Part shown: one piece after another, positions 34,429 through 42,667 of the stretch
Position numbering within the stretch: the stretch's first letter is position 1
Layout: the number at the start of each line of letters is the position of its first letter
Made by a program: the position numbers and the translations under genes
DNA from: Ottowia flava
GTDB taxonomy: Bacteria > Pseudomonadota > Gammaproteobacteria > Burkholderiales > Burkholderiaceae_C
Reading direction: 5' to 3'
DNA length: 64,000 nucleotides
NCBI RefSeq assembly: GCF_008017535.1
Contig: NZ_VRUA01000002.1
Coordinates: 186,001-250,000, forward strand
The notes under the pieces: generated by a model
Database searches by the model: none
What the model was told of the DNA's origin: nothing
What the model saw: the letters and a program-made list of their open reading frames with translations, nothing else

Positions 34429-35922
34429 ATGATCTCGCTTCCGCCGTTCATTCCGCCTGCCCCGTTCGACGATGCCGCTGCCGCGCTGGCCCAGGTGCAG
34501 CGCATCTACGACGCCGGCTGCGCCCACCTGCGCAGCGCCCTGCTCGCCTACATCGAGGGCCCGGCCGACCCGGTCGGCCCCTTGACCCGCGTGCGCGCCT
34601 GCTACCCGTTCGTGCGCCTGCACGTGCCGCATGGCCGCCACCCCGACACGCGCCTGGCCTACGGTTTTGTCAGCCAGGGCGGCAACTACGAAACCACGCT
34701 GACGCGGCCCGAGCTGTTCTCCTCATACTACTTGGAGCAGTTCCGCCTGCTGATCGAAAACCACGGCGTCACGCTGGAGGTGGGCACCAGCCATGAGCCG
34801 ATCCCGCTGCCCTTCAGCCTGGGTGAGGACGAGCACTTCGAAGGAGGCCTCAGCCTGCGCCAGCGCCAGCGCCTGGCCGACATATTCGACCTGCCCAACC
34901 TGAACGCGATGAACGACAGCATCGCCAACGGCACGTTCGAGCCGCCGCCGGGCGAACCCGCCCCGCTGGCCCTGTTTACCGCCCCGCGCGTCGACTATTC
35001 GCTGCACCGCCTGCGCCATTACACCGGCACCTCGCCCGCGCACTTCCAGAACTTCGTGCTGTTCACCAACTACCAGTTCTACATCGACGAATTCACTGCG
35101 CTGGGCCAGCAGGAAATGGCCAACCCCGACAGCCAGTACACCCGCTTCGTGCAGCCCGGCAATGTGATCACGCACCGCACAGGCCTGACGCCGCCCGCTG
35201 ACGAGGCCAACGGCCTGCCGCCACCGCGCCTGCCGCAGATGCCGGCCTACCACCTGGTGCGGCCGGACCGCAGCGGCATCAGCTTCGTCAACATCGGCGT
35301 CGGCCCCAGCAACGCCAAGACCATCACCGACCACATCGCCGTGCTGCGCCCGCACGCCTGGATCATGGTCGGCCACTGCGCCGGCCTGCGCAACAGCCAG
35401 CAGCTGGGCGACTACGTGCTGGCCCACGGCTACGTGCGCGAAGACCATGTGCTGGACGAAGACCTGCCGATGTGGATCCCCATTCCCGCGCTGGCCGAAG
35501 TGCAGATCGCCCTGCAGCAGGCGGTCGCGGACGTCACCGCGCTGACGGGCGACGAACTCAAACGCGTGCTGCGCACCGGCACCGTCGCCACCACCGACAA
35601 CCGCAACTGGGAACTGCTGGGCGCCGGCGCGCCGCAGCGCCGCTTCTCGCAGTCGCGCGCCGTCGCGCTCGACATGGAAAGCGCCACCATCGCCGCCAAC
35701 GGCTTCCGCTTCCGCGTGCCCTACGGCACCCTGCTGTGCGTCAGCGACAAACCCATGCATGGCGAGATCAAGCTGCCCGGCATGGCCAACCACTTCTACC
35801 GCGAGCGCGTGAACCAGCACTTGAAGATCGGCATCCGCGCGATCGAGCGCCTGCGCGAAAACGGCCTGGACCAGCTGCACAGCCGCAAGCTGCGCAGTTT
35901 TGTGGAAGTGGCGTTTCAGTAA
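34429..35922 (+). CDS. amn: AMP nucleosidase
   Basis: Amn cleaves AMP to adenine and ribose-5-phosphate. The length of 497 residues matches the proteobacterial enzyme. The N-terminal Amn-specific domain includes YPFVRLHVP and RLAYGFVSQGGNYETTLTRP. The C-terminal nucleoside-phosphorylase fold has FVNIGVGPSNAKTITDHIAV, WIMVGHCAGLRNSQQLGDYV and the substrate segment ALDMESATIAANGFRFRVPY. It is a stand-alone gene. Confidence 0.95.
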   Translation: MISLPPFIPPAPFDDAAAALAQVQRIYDAGCAHLRSALLAYIEGPADPVGPLTRVRACYPFVRLHVPHGRHPDTRLAYGFVSQGGNYETTLTRPELFSSYYLEQFRLLIENHGVTLEVGTSHEPIPLPFSLGEDEHFEGGLSLRQRQRLADIFDLPNLNAMNDSIANGTFEPPPGEPAPLALFTAPRVDYSLHRLRHYTGTSPAHFQNFVLFTNYQFYIDEFTALGQQEMANPDSQYTRFVQPGNVITHRTGLTPPADEANGLPPPRLPQMPAYHLVRPDRSGISFVNIGVGPSNAKTITDHIAVLRPHAWIMVGHCAGLRNSQQLGDYVLAHGYVREDHVLDEDLPMWIPIPALAEVQIALQQAVADVTALTGDELKRVLRTGTVATTDNRNWELLGAGAPQRRFSQSRAVALDMESATIAANGFRFRVPYGTLLCVSDKPMHGEIKLPGMANHFYRERVNQHLKIGIRAIERLRENGLDQLHSRKLRSFVEVAFQ

Positions 35923-36013
35923 GCGCCGCGCGATAACCACAATTGGCGGCGCGGCCCAGACCGGGCTGCACCCGGCTTCGCGGCCCAGCGATACTCCCCT
36001 AAACTCATGGGAG

Positions 36014-36042
36014 GGCCCGCCCGACGTCATGCACGGCGGGCC
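36014..36042 (+). other. Stem-loop upstream of the IPTL-CTERM gene
   Basis: GGCCCGCC (36014-36021) and GGCGGGCC (36035-36042) form a perfect 8-bp stem with a 13-base loop. It may end the amn transcript or structure the 5' leader of the next gene; no T-tract follows. Confidence 0.35.
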
Positions 36043-36068
36043 GCACTTGACCAATCAGGGAGAAAAAA

Positions 36069-38057
36069 ATGTTGGCTTGGCGTTTTACCCAGGGCATGTT
36101 GCTGGCTGGGCTGATCGTCGGCTCGGCCCAGGCCACGCCGGTGACGGCCGTTTTCGGTGATCAAGCGGGCACGCTGTGGGCACCGGCGGCGCCCACCGCC
36201 GTCACCGACCGAAGCACCATCGTCATCGGCTTTCAGGTGGGCACGGGGGCCAGTGCCAAGCGCTATTCCACCGGCGCCAACGACAGCTTGATGCCCACCG
36301 TTCCGGCATTCACACCGGCGCAATTCCAGGCGCTGGCCCCGGACAGTATCCTGACGCCCACCAGCGGCAGTCCGCTCATCGGCAAGGGCACCGCCTTCCC
36401 GATTGACCCCAAACCCCCGACACCCCCGCCACTTGCGCCGCTGATCACCGACGGCGTCCAGGGCCTGGAGTTGGCCACTGCCGTATTCAACTTGCCGGCC
36501 CAGACACTGCGCTTTCGTGTTGGGCTGCCCGCTTCGCCGGACTTGACCACGCCGGCCATGCTGGTCACACAAGTGGGCGACACCAGCAAGCCCGACGTCT
36601 ACCAGTTCGTAAACAGCGTTGGCACCGTGGTGGGCCACCCCGTGTCCATCATTGTCAGCCCAACCGGCATCGCACGCATCAATTGGCAGTTCTACCGCGT
36701 TGATGGGAGCAACGCCGCTCACGCGCCGGGCACCATCACGGGGGTTGGACCGCGAGCCGTGCGCCTCGCCAGTTTCACGCTGGCTGACTTCGGCATCACC
36801 GCCGCCAATGCTGGCACTGTCGCGAGTTTCGAGCAAAGCCTGAGCGGGGAATCGGACGTGGCCTTCGTCGCATACAACAAGGGCTTGGTCATGGTGCACG
36901 GGCCGGACATGGCAATTGACCTGTCTGGGCTGACCAATGCGCCGTTGGTCCAAGCACAGTCCTACTACGGGACATTCACCTGCCAGAACAGGGGCACGGG
37001 CGGCGCCAGTGCGGCAGCGATGCCGGCCACCAACTGCACCGTGAGCACTTTGCCCGCGGGTCTTGCCGTCAGCGGCTGCTCCATCGACACGGCTGCGCCG
37101 CCGCCCCCCTGGACCGCCGGACAAACTTTGCCGGCCGGCGCCACGGTGACGTGCGCCGTCTCCGGCACGCCCACTGCCCTGGGCACCACCGCCGTCAACG
37201 GCAGCACCAGCGGGGCCAACCTCACCACAATCAACGGCACACCCGTTACCACGCCCGACACCGACCCAAGCAACAACAGCGCCATGCTGGCGTTGACCGT
37301 CAGCGCCGCGCCGCTGGCCGACATGCGGGTCGACAGCGTCAACCTGCCTGCTGGCACCGTGGGTCAGCCATACAACGGCAGTTTTGCGTGCGGAAACCAC
37401 GGTGCCGGTGCCGCCTCGGCTGGCACTTGCGCGCCCGCCGGGCTGCCGTCCTGGGCGACGGCTGATTGCACGCCTAAGCCGCCCGCGGCCTTGGCGTCAG
37501 GCGCCGTCATCAACTGCACGGTGACGGGCACGCCCGACGCCAAGGGAAGTTCGTCGGTCATCGTGCGCACTAGCGCGGCGCAGGAGTCGGACACCACCAA
37601 CAACGAAGGCAGCGCCACACTGGTCATCGGCGGCACGCCCAACGTGATGATCGATCTGAGCGGGCTGCCCACCACCGGCACCGTCAATCAGCCCTACACG
37701 GGCCACTTCAGCTGCACCAACCAAGGCACGGCCGACGCCACGGGCACCGTGTGCAACGCCACCCTGGCGCCGTGGATGGCCCTGGGCGCCTGCACGCTCA
37801 GCCCTTCGAGCAGTGCGTGGACGTCGCCGAGCGACATTCCTGGAGGCCAGACCGTGACCTGCCAAGTCACTGGCACGCCCACCCAGACCGGCCCGTCGAC
37901 CATCAACGGCACTGGCGGCACGAACACCGCCACGACCACCGTCACCGTCGCGGGGGCCGCCTTGCCTGTGCCGACGCTGGGGCAATGGGCATTGATGCTG
38001 CTCGCCGGCTTGCTCGCCGCGTTCGGCCTGCATCGCTCGAGCCGCCGCGCACACTGA
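36069..38057 (+). CDS. IPTL-CTERM sorted surface protein with repeated beta domains
   Basis: A secreted protein of 662 residues. The signal peptide is at about 1-22 (FTQGMLLAGLIVGSAQA). Three related extracellular repeats begin near residues 283, 416 and 528, each with a Gly-x-Tyr-x-Gly-x-Phe-x-Cys-x-N core (SYYGTFTCQNRG, PYNGSFACGNHG, PYTGHFSCTNQG) and cysteine-rich, CARDB-like or DUF11-like strands. The C-terminus is a textbook IPTL-CTERM signal: VPTLGQWALMLLAGLLAAFG followed by a basic tail. In the family this tail is an exosortase/archaeosortase-type sorting signal; no sortase gene is in the window. An AGGGAG site precedes the ATG. Confidence 0.85.
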   Translation: MLAWRFTQGMLLAGLIVGSAQATPVTAVFGDQAGTLWAPAAPTAVTDRSTIVIGFQVGTGASAKRYSTGANDSLMPTVPAFTPAQFQALAPDSILTPTSGSPLIGKGTAFPIDPKPPTPPPLAPLITDGVQGLELATAVFNLPAQTLRFRVGLPASPDLTTPAMLVTQVGDTSKPDVYQFVNSVGTVVGHPVSIIVSPTGIARINWQFYRVDGSNAAHAPGTITGVGPRAVRLASFTLADFGITAANAGTVASFEQSLSGESDVAFVAYNKGLVMVHGPDMAIDLSGLTNAPLVQAQSYYGTFTCQNRGTGGASAAAMPATNCTVSTLPAGLAVSGCSIDTAAPPPPWTAGQTLPAGATVTCAVSGTPTALGTTAVNGSTSGANLTTINGTPVTTPDTDPSNNSAMLALTVSAAPLADMRVDSVNLPAGTVGQPYNGSFACGNHGAGAASAGTCAPAGLPSWATADCTPKPPAALASGAVINCTVTGTPDAKGSSSVIVRTSAAQESDTTNNEGSATLVIGGTPNVMIDLSGLPTTGTVNQPYTGHFSCTNQGTADATGTVCNATLAPWMALGACTLSPSSSAWTSPSDIPGGQTVTCQVTGTPTQTGPSTINGTGGTNTATTTVTVAGAALPVPTLGQWALMLLAGLLAAFGLHRSSRRAH

Positions 38058-38071
38058 GAGGGTTGGTGAAT

Positions 38072-38104
38072 AAAAACGGGCGGCCACGGGCCGCCGTTTT
38101 TTTT
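38072..38104 (+). terminator. Rho-independent terminator after the IPTL-CTERM gene
   Basis: A GC-rich stem (ACGGGCGGCC with GGCCGCCGT, one bulged G) is followed by eight T residues. Confidence 0.88.
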
Positions 38105-38351
38105 GCATCGCGGGCGGCGCATCCGGTCTGGCATGGGCACCCGCCGACCCGACGCTGCAAGCCCCAGCGTTGCAGGTCGGCCAGGAAATTCGCCAAGGCC
38201 TGAGCGCTGCGCTTTGCTGACGCCGACAGCACGCAGCAAGACGGGCAATCGAGTCTCCGTGTCCTGGGACAGTGCGACCAAGCGGGCCGGCATGGCCCAG
38301 CCCTAAAACTCCGCTCCCGTCCCCTCTTGTCCGCACCCAGGGTTAGTCCTA
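38105..38351. other. Non-coding stretch upstream of the TetR cassette
   Basis: I see no supportable gene between the terminator and the operator pair. Short frames here lack start signals and codon bias. Composition falls from high GC to more even near 38340, where the atypical cassette begins. Confidence 0.5.
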
Positions 38352-38400
38352 GTGAGTGCGACTCACCTAACGTGTACGATTGTAAGTGAGTGGAACTCAC
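38352..38400. promoter_or_regulatory. Tandem palindromic operators upstream of the TetR gene
   Basis: GTGAGT-N3-ACTCAC occurs twice, at 38352-38366 and 38386-38400. Their centres are 34 bp apart, and both are followed by C-C/T-rich flanks (ACTCACCT). They lie about 84 bp before the TetR start, typical of autoregulation. Confidence 0.7.
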
Positions 38401-38483
38401 CTTGAAGGCGCCAGCGTGTTTGCAAGCCTTCTGCTCCGGGGTGCACCTCATCCGCGGGCGTGTAGTGACACAAGGGGATCGCT

Positions 38484-39140
38484 TTGCAACCACACATCAA
38501 TCATCCCACCCTGCCTGATGACCAAGCGGCCGAGGCAACGGAGATCAAGCCGAAGACCGGCACCCGCTTGCCCAAGGAAGTGCGCATGCAGCAAATCGAA
38601 TTTGCCGCGCTGAAGGTCTTTAGATGCCGTGGCTACAAGGACGGCTCAACCAAAGAAATCGCCAAAGAGGCTGGCGTGACCGAGGGCCTGATTTTCAAGT
38701 ACTACCCGACCAAAATTCAAATACTCGAAAACATCATTTGCACCTGGTACGACAAGGCGCTCAGCCAATACCTGGCACAGATTCAAATAATCGAATCACT
38801 CAACGACAAGTTGAAATATGCAATCAGTCACAACCTGGAATGCATGTGCAATGACGCGGAAATATCCAACTTGTATCTCGAACTCAGAAGAGACAGATAT
38901 TTCAAGAGTTCTCGACTACTTGAATACAACAAGCTGTATGTGGGAGAAATGATTAATGTCATCAAAAACATACAAGACACCCACAACACTGGGCGTGAGC
39001 CCATCCGACCAACTCTCATCGCGCAGATGATCTACTCCATGGCAGAAGCCAGAAGCGAGCCTCATCGATTTGGAGAGAAAAAGATCAATATTCAAACGAC
39101 GGCCGATGAGATTTACGAACTCTTCATGCGGCTGCTCTAA
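38484..39140 (+). CDS. TetR-family regulator (atypical composition)
   Basis: TetR-type regulator of 218 residues. The helix-turn-helix follows a 30-residue leader: QIEFAALKVFRCRGYKDGSTKEIAKEAGVTEGLIFKYYPTK is the DNA-binding region (near residues 37-78). The C-terminal domain is Asn/Ile/Lys/Tyr-rich and uses A/T-ending codons, unlike the rest of the window. The best start is a TTG at 38484 with AGGGG 8 nt upstream; ATG 38586 is an alternative that would remove the leader. It is first gene of a cassette with a PaaK-like ligase and a crotonase. Confidence 0.88.
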   Translation: MQPHINHPTLPDDQAAEATEIKPKTGTRLPKEVRMQQIEFAALKVFRCRGYKDGSTKEIAKEAGVTEGLIFKYYPTKIQILENIICTWYDKALSQYLAQIQIIESLNDKLKYAISHNLECMCNDAEISNLYLELRRDRYFKSSRLLEYNKLYVGEMINVIKNIQDTHNTGREPIRPTLIAQMIYSMAEARSEPHRFGEKKINIQTTADEIYELFMRLL

Positions 39141-39167
39141 CCACCGCCTTCAACACAGGACTTCATC

Positions 39168-40529
39168 ATGCACGGAATCAGGTATGCGAGCCAAGGTATA
39201 AATTCGCTGAGCGAAGAGCAACTTCGCGCGCACCAATGGATGCTGCTTCAGCAGCAAATTTCCTATTGCCTGGATAATTCCACCTATTATCGAAAGCGAT
39301 TCAAGGATCTGGATGTTGAAGTTGGCGATATCAAGGGGCTTGACGATTTTCTAGCCCTCCCCGTGCTGATGGGCAAAGACCAAGAGCGGTTGGCTCAAAA
39401 CGAATCGCTGGAAAAGCAAGGTCACCCCTTCAGCTCGTACCTGTGTGCCCGGCTCGACCAGATCGCGGTGACGGCCACCACCAGCGGAACCACGGGTGAC
39501 CCGACCTTCACCTACACACTCACACACAGCGACCTGCGTCACCTGAATTCGGGCATTTCCTCGATGATGAACCACGCGGGCATCCTCCCGGGAGAGCGCG
39601 TCCTTTTTGCCCACGCTCTGGGGATTTACGCCACCTCGGCCGTCCTGCCACCCCTCCGAAATTCGGGCGTCTTGCCGATCGATGTGGACGTTCGTGGCGG
39701 AACCGACGCGATTCTCAAATTCGCGCAGATGACTTCGCCCACCGCCTTGATGACCACGCCGTCGCTGGCGCAGTACCTGGCCGAGGCGATGCCGCAGAAA
39801 ACCGGTAAACCGGTTTCTTCGCTCAATCTCAAGGCAGTTTTTGTGGTTGGCGAAATTGGCGCCGGCATTCCTGAAATCAAGGAAAAGATCGAATCCGCCT
39901 ACGGTTGCCGGGTATACGACTGGATCGCACCTTTTGCGCAAACCCTGGCATTTTCATGCAATAGCCATGAATACCACGGCATGCATGCGGTGACACCGGA
40001 GATCGACCTTTACCCGCTCGACCTCATTGACCCGGAAACTGGCCGGCACGTCGAACCCGTGGATGGCGCCATTGGCGAAGCGATCTGCACCTCGCTCAAT
40101 CGGCAAGCGCGGCCTATCCTGAAATACGCAACCGGCGACATCGTTCAGATTTACCGGAACGAATGCCCGAACTGCGGCTTTAAAGGCCCACGATTCAAGG
40201 TTATCGGCCGCTCGGACGACATGCTGATCGTCAAAGGCGCCAACATTTATCCGGCCTCGATCCGCACGGTGATCAACGAATTTGTGCCTCAAATCACAGG
40301 GCAAATGCGCATCGTGCTGAACCAACCGCCGCCGCGCGTGGAGCCGCCCTTGCTGATCAAGGTGGAAAAGGGCGAAGGCATGACGGATGAAGCCGTCAAG
40401 GACGTCGACGCAAAAATCAAGAACGCCCTGCATACGCGCATCCGGCTGACACCCGCCATTGAATGGGTGAACGCGGGCGAACTTGAGCGCGCCGTGACCA
40501 AGACCCCCATGTTTGAAAAGAGGTATTGA
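39168..40529 (+). CDS. Phenylacetate-CoA ligase-like adenylate-forming enzyme
   Basis: A 453-residue AMP-binding enzyme of the PaaK type. The P-loop-like motif is VTATTSGTTGDPTFTYTLTH near residue 105. The C-terminal hinge is CPNCGFKGPRFKVIGRSDDM, then LIVKGANIYPASIRTVINEF, as in phenylacetate-CoA ligases, which activate an aryl or other carboxylic acid to its CoA ester. The true substrate is open. It starts 28 nt after the TetR stop and is 1 nt from the crotonase start, so it is one operon. GC is lower than the surroundings. Confidence 0.87.
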   Translation: MHGIRYASQGINSLSEEQLRAHQWMLLQQQISYCLDNSTYYRKRFKDLDVEVGDIKGLDDFLALPVLMGKDQERLAQNESLEKQGHPFSSYLCARLDQIAVTATTSGTTGDPTFTYTLTHSDLRHLNSGISSMMNHAGILPGERVLFAHALGIYATSAVLPPLRNSGVLPIDVDVRGGTDAILKFAQMTSPTALMTTPSLAQYLAEAMPQKTGKPVSSLNLKAVFVVGEIGAGIPEIKEKIESAYGCRVYDWIAPFAQTLAFSCNSHEYHGMHAVTPEIDLYPLDLIDPETGRHVEPVDGAIGEAICTSLNRQARPILKYATGDIVQIYRNECPNCGFKGPRFKVIGRSDDMLIVKGANIYPASIRTVINEFVPQITGQMRIVLNQPPPRVEPPLLIKVEKGEGMTDEAVKDVDAKIKNALHTRIRLTPAIEWVNAGELERAVTKTPMFEKRY

Positions 40530-40530
40530 A

Positions 40531-41331
40531 TTGAAAACACCGGAATTCGAAACACTGCGACTTGACGTGGCAGGCGACACGCTCGTTGCCACGATGTCGC
40601 GCCCGCGCGAGCTCAACGCCGTATCTTCTGCCCTGCTCGAGGAACTGGTCCAGCTGGCCGATTGGTTGAAATACCAAACCAGCATCCATTTCCTGATTCT
40701 GGACCACGAAGGCCCCGCGTTTTCGGCCGGTGCCCACCTGAAGGAAGTCAGCGGCATTCTTGACGATAAAGAACACGCCGTGGATCGGCTTCGCATCAAC
40801 CAGATCGTTGCCACCGAGATGGTCCGCAAGATGAGCAATGTCGAGCAGATCACCTTTGCCGCCGTTCGCGGGCCCGCCTACGGCGCCGGCGTGGGCATCG
40901 CGATGACCTGCGACTTCCGCGTGATGGAAGAAAACGCCAAGTTCAACTTGCCTGAAACCCGGCTTGGCATGTTTCTGACCTACGGCCTGACGCCCAGCCT
41001 CGTTGCTTCCATCGGGTTGGCCAAGGCCAAGGAAATGATCATGTTTTGCGAGGACTGGGACGCAGAAAAATGCCAACAGGCCGGTCTGGTCGAGCATGTC
41101 GTCGGCACGGGCGCGGCGCGCACCAAGATTGCCAGTCTGATCGATCAGCTGCGCACCATGGATTGGCAAGCGCTTCGACTGGTTAAGCGGATTGCCAACT
41201 CGGCCGCCGCCGCGATCGTCAACTCACCATCGACCACCGAGGTCGAACTCGCTGGCTTTGCCATTGCCGGCGGCGAGGTCGCGACGCACCTCAATGACTT
41301 TGTTCGCCGCAAAGCCGAAAGCAAGAACTAA
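40531..41331 (+). CDS. Enoyl-CoA hydratase/isomerase-family protein with altered active site
   Basis: Crotonase-fold protein of 266 residues starting at TTG 40531 with AGGT upstream. The CoA-binding AFSAGAHLKEVSG and oxyanion-hole VRGPAYGAGVGIAMTCDF are present. In classical hydratases the Glu after the GGG turn is catalytic (GGGCEL); here the same place reads GAGVGIA, so that Glu is missing, while the second Glu appears in LPETRLGMFLTYG. It may be an isomerase, hydrolase or unusual hydratase. It is coupled to the CoA ligase and precedes a Liv-type receptor. Confidence 0.85.
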   Translation: MKTPEFETLRLDVAGDTLVATMSRPRELNAVSSALLEELVQLADWLKYQTSIHFLILDHEGPAFSAGAHLKEVSGILDDKEHAVDRLRINQIVATEMVRKMSNVEQITFAAVRGPAYGAGVGIAMTCDFRVMEENAKFNLPETRLGMFLTYGLTPSLVASIGLAKAKEMIMFCEDWDAEKCQQAGLVEHVVGTGAARTKIASLIDQLRTMDWQALRLVKRIANSAAAAIVNSPSTTEVELAGFAIAGGEVATHLNDFVRRKAESKN

Positions 41332-41363
41332 AACGGCGCCCTTCCACCATTGATTCTGGAGAC

Positions 41364-42578
41364 ATGATGAAACTTTCACCCTCGCTGTTGGCCTTGTCGG
41401 CTGCTTGTCTGGCCGCCGGTGCGCAAGCCCAGATTTCGGACGACAAAATCAAGATCGGTGTGCTGACCGATATGTCGGGCATATTCTCCGATTTTTCCGG
41501 TCGCGGCTCGGTTGAGGCGGCCAAGATGGCGGTAGAGAAACTCGGGGGAAAGATTGCCGGCAAGCCCGTCGAGGTGGTCTTTGCCGACCATCAAAACAAG
41601 CCGGATGTTGGGCTGGCCATTGCGCGCAAGTGGTTTGACACCGAGGGGGTCGATGCCATCGTCGATATTCCGCAGACGGCCATCGCGCTGGCGGTCGTGA
41701 ACCTGGCCGTCGAGCGCAACAAGGCCGTTCTGCTTTCGTCTGCCGCGTCCTCGGACTTGTCAGGCTCCAAATGCACACCCAACCACGTGATGTGGACCCA
41801 CGACTCCTGGGCTTACACCAACACGGTCGGCAGGCAGATGGTCAAGGAGGGTGGCGACACCTGGTTTGTCCTGGCTGCGGACTACGTGTTCGGGAAAGTG
41901 CTCACCAACGACCTGACGTCGGCCGTCAATAAAGCCGGCGGCAAGATGGTCGGGACGGTCGCGCACCCGGTCGGCACCAACGACTTTTCGTCGTTCCTGC
42001 TACAAGCGCAGAGCTCAAAGGCCAAGGTCATCGCGCTCGGCAACTCGGGCGCCGACGCTGCCAACGCCGTCAAGCAGGCCACCGAGTTCGGGTTGACCCA
42101 AGGCGGCAAGCAACGGCTGGCGGGCTTGTTCATGACGCTGCCCGATATCCATTCCTTGGGCACCAAACTGACCCAAGGCATGTACCTCAGCACGACCTTC
42201 TATTGGGACAAGAACGACAGCACGCGCGCTTTCACGAAGCAGATATCGGCACGCAACAAGGGCATCTACCCCGACGCGCCGCAGGCGGGCGTCTATTCAG
42301 CCGTGCTCCACTACGCGAAAGCCATTGAATCGGAAAAAACCGACGCGGGCGACAAGGTCATCGCCGCGATGAAGAAGATCCCCACCGATGATCCGCTGTT
42401 CGGCCCGGGGCGGGTGCGGGAAGACGGTCGCAAGATCCACCCCGTGTACCTGATGCAGGTCAAGACGCCCAAGGAGTCGACCGGTCCCTACGACGTCTAC
42501 AAGACCGTCGCCGTCACCCCGGCAGAAGAAGCGTTCCAGCCGCTGGCGGAAAGCGCCTGTCCGCTGGTCAAGAAGTAA
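41364..42578 (+). CDS. Liv-type ABC transporter substrate-binding protein (cassette member)
   Basis: Periplasmic receptor of 404 residues. The signal peptide is at about 1-22 (LLALSAACLAAGAQA). Family motifs: KIGVLTDMSGIFSDFSGRGS, AGKPVEVVFADHQNKPDVG and FVLAADYVFGKVLTNDL. A GGAG site precedes the ATGs at 41364/41367. It sits with a CoA ligase and crotonase, so its ligand is more likely an aromatic or branched acid than an amino acid (inference). No permease is adjacent, but livHMGF lies 3.8 kb downstream. Confidence 0.9.
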   Translation: MMKLSPSLLALSAACLAAGAQAQISDDKIKIGVLTDMSGIFSDFSGRGSVEAAKMAVEKLGGKIAGKPVEVVFADHQNKPDVGLAIARKWFDTEGVDAIVDIPQTAIALAVVNLAVERNKAVLLSSAASSDLSGSKCTPNHVMWTHDSWAYTNTVGRQMVKEGGDTWFVLAADYVFGKVLTNDLTSAVNKAGGKMVGTVAHPVGTNDFSSFLLQAQSSKAKVIALGNSGADAANAVKQATEFGLTQGGKQRLAGLFMTLPDIHSLGTKLTQGMYLSTTFYWDKNDSTRAFTKQISARNKGIYPDAPQAGVYSAVLHYAKAIESEKTDAGDKVIAAMKKIPTDDPLFGPGRVREDGRKIHPVYLMQVKTPKESTGPYDVYKTVAVTPAEEAFQPLAESACPLVKK

Positions 42579-42667
42579 GCGGAAGGGCAGCGGCCAGATA
42601 AACAGGCGCTGTGCTGCTAAGCAGCGCAGCGCCACGGACGCGCCAACCGCTCAGCCGCTGCCGCCGA

